Assembly (NCBI GenBank): GCA_028066245.1
Contig: JALCBR010000002.1
Coordinates: 62,001 to 126,000 of the forward strand
Length of the DNA: 64,000 nt
Source: Pirellulales bacterium
GTDB taxonomy: Bacteria; Planctomycetota; Planctomycetia; Pirellulales; S012-138
Direction of reading: 5' to 3'
The notes below the pieces were generated by a model. The model had not been told where the DNA came from and searched no databases. It saw only the letters and a program-made list of their open reading frames with translations. Below, one piece after another: positions 63,540-64,000 of this stretch (within the stretch, counting starts at the first letter, position 1; every line of letters begins with the position of its first letter). Position numbers and translations under genes: made by a program.

Positions 63540-64000
63540 TTAGCTTTGGCTTCCCACCGCGGCCCCAGCGGGCTCCAATGGCGGCAAGGCTTCCTCCAAG
63601 ACTCCTTTGGCTTTTCGCCACGCTGAGAATCCTTCGGCGATCATCCAGGCTTCTAGAGCAAGAATCGCCGTGGCAATGCCGAAGAGCAGATAATTGGGCT
63701 CCTCCGCGTTCAGCCAACCTTGCATTTGCCAGGCGAGCGCCCAACTGGGCATGATTAACATGACTGTCATCGGGATCAAAATGAACCAGACCGGCTTGTT
63801 GCGCCGCCAAAGATAAAACGCAGTCACCATGAAGGCCAACCCGGCCAACAGTTGATTGATGGCACCAAACAGCGGCCAGAGGATCATGCCGCCGGTTCCT
63901 GGGCCTTTGGGACCGGGAATCAGCGCAATCACGCCGGCGAGCAATAGAGCAAATCCTGTGGCAGCGTACTTGTTGGTCAGTGGTTTGACACGAACTGTTG
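63540..64000 (-). CDS. cstA: CstA-family carbon starvation protein, C-terminal part
   Basis: The frame is open through the right end of the window, so the gene is partial and its start lies beyond it. About 150 residues are visible. TVRVKPLTNKYAATGFALLL leads into ALIPGPKGPGTGGMILWPLF and GAINQLLAGLAFMVTAFYLW, the end of the CstA/BtsT transporter domain. WFILIPMTVMLIMPSWAL and YLLFGIATAILALEAWMIAE are further membrane helices. CstA proteins take up peptides or pyruvate under starvation. The last 30 residues are a polar tail. It is on the same strand as the 620-residue membrane protein, about 190 bp upstream of it. Confidence 0.9.
   Translation of the reverse strand, partial: TVRVKPLTNKYAATGFALLLAGVIALIPGPKGPGTGGMILWPLFGAINQLLAGLAFMVTAFYLWRRNKPVWFILIPMTVMLIMPSWALAWQMQGWLNAEEPNYLLFGIATAILALEAWMIAEGFSAWRKAKGVLEEALPPLEPAGAAVGSQS

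Noticed and set aside
1..64000. tRNA, rRNA, CRISPR array, insertion sequence, phage or restriction-modification genes
   Set aside because: Intergenic regions were read on both strands for these and none was recognised; tRNA-scan and CRISPR software were not available.

Overview
This 64 kb window looks like a chromosomal stretch of a planctomycete, most likely of the Pirellulales type. That placement is inferred from gene content and was not tested by a database search. The supporting signs are a Lys/Ala/Arg-rich histone-H1-like protein, an exosortase-associated EpsI protein in a polysaccharide locus, a gluzincin of the DUF1570 type, aminofutalosine synthase MqnE, a quinol:cytochrome c oxidoreductase whose cytochrome b is fused to a two-haem cytochrome c, a dimeric-type glycyl-tRNA synthetase, and many long secreted or membrane proteins without known function. 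LpxK, an LptF/LptG permease and a DUF374 acyltransferase point to a Gram-negative envelope with lipid A. No tRNA, rRNA, CRISPR array, insertion sequence or phage gene was found, and the genes read as intact.

Layout. 1-11.2 kb (+): an exopolysaccharide locus with a TPR protein (cut by the left edge), EpsI, a polyprenyl-phosphate sugar transferase, a polysaccharide deacetylase, an ExoA-like GT2, GalE, an APH-like kinase, a GT4 and an oxidoreductase-epimerase fusion. 11.4-20.4 kb (-): H1-like protein, SmpB, a first copy of a dispersed inverted-repeat element, a GT39-like membrane enzyme, DUF374 acyltransferase, LptF/G, an aminotransferase and GlyRS. 20.6-28.2 kb (mostly +): LRR lipoprotein, an MGMT-like protein lacking the active cysteine, an RND/MMPL transporter, AroA and small secreted or membrane proteins. 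28.6-41.8 kb (-): QueC, ArgH, HisG, EgtB, a 948-residue secreted unknown, a DUF1570 peptidase, a PIN-TRAM membrane protein, LpxK and MgtE.

42.0-48.6 kb (mostly +): Psd and PssA (phosphatidylethanolamine synthesis), a small membrane protein, riboflavin synthase, then tryptophan 2,3-dioxygenase (-), NRDE protein, ManC and MoaD. 48.6-64 kb (-): an orphan anti-sigma-like membrane protein, MqnE, a small zinc-ribbon protein, the Rieske/cytochrome b-c pair, DHH phosphoesterase, the second copy of the dispersed element, RibF, a cytoplasmic penicillin-acylase-family protein, a TIM-barrel isomerase-like protein, a membrane protein translationally coupled to a 42-residue peptide, and the C-terminal part of a CstA-type transporter cut by the right edge.

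How the genes fit together. The first locus supplies a near-complete set of steps for an exported polysaccharide, from initiation and chain extension to modification and nucleotide-sugar supply; ManC at 47 kb could add GDP-mannose. MqnE (menaquinone by the futalosine route) sits next to the bc complex that would oxidise menaquinol. RibE and RibF cover the last riboflavin and flavin-nucleotide steps. The most unusual signal outside genes is a pair of about 430 bp repeats at 12.96-13.40 kb and 56.49-56.92 kb, each carrying 27 bp inverted arms exactly 170 nt apart, both about 60 bp beyond the 3' end of a minus-strand gene.
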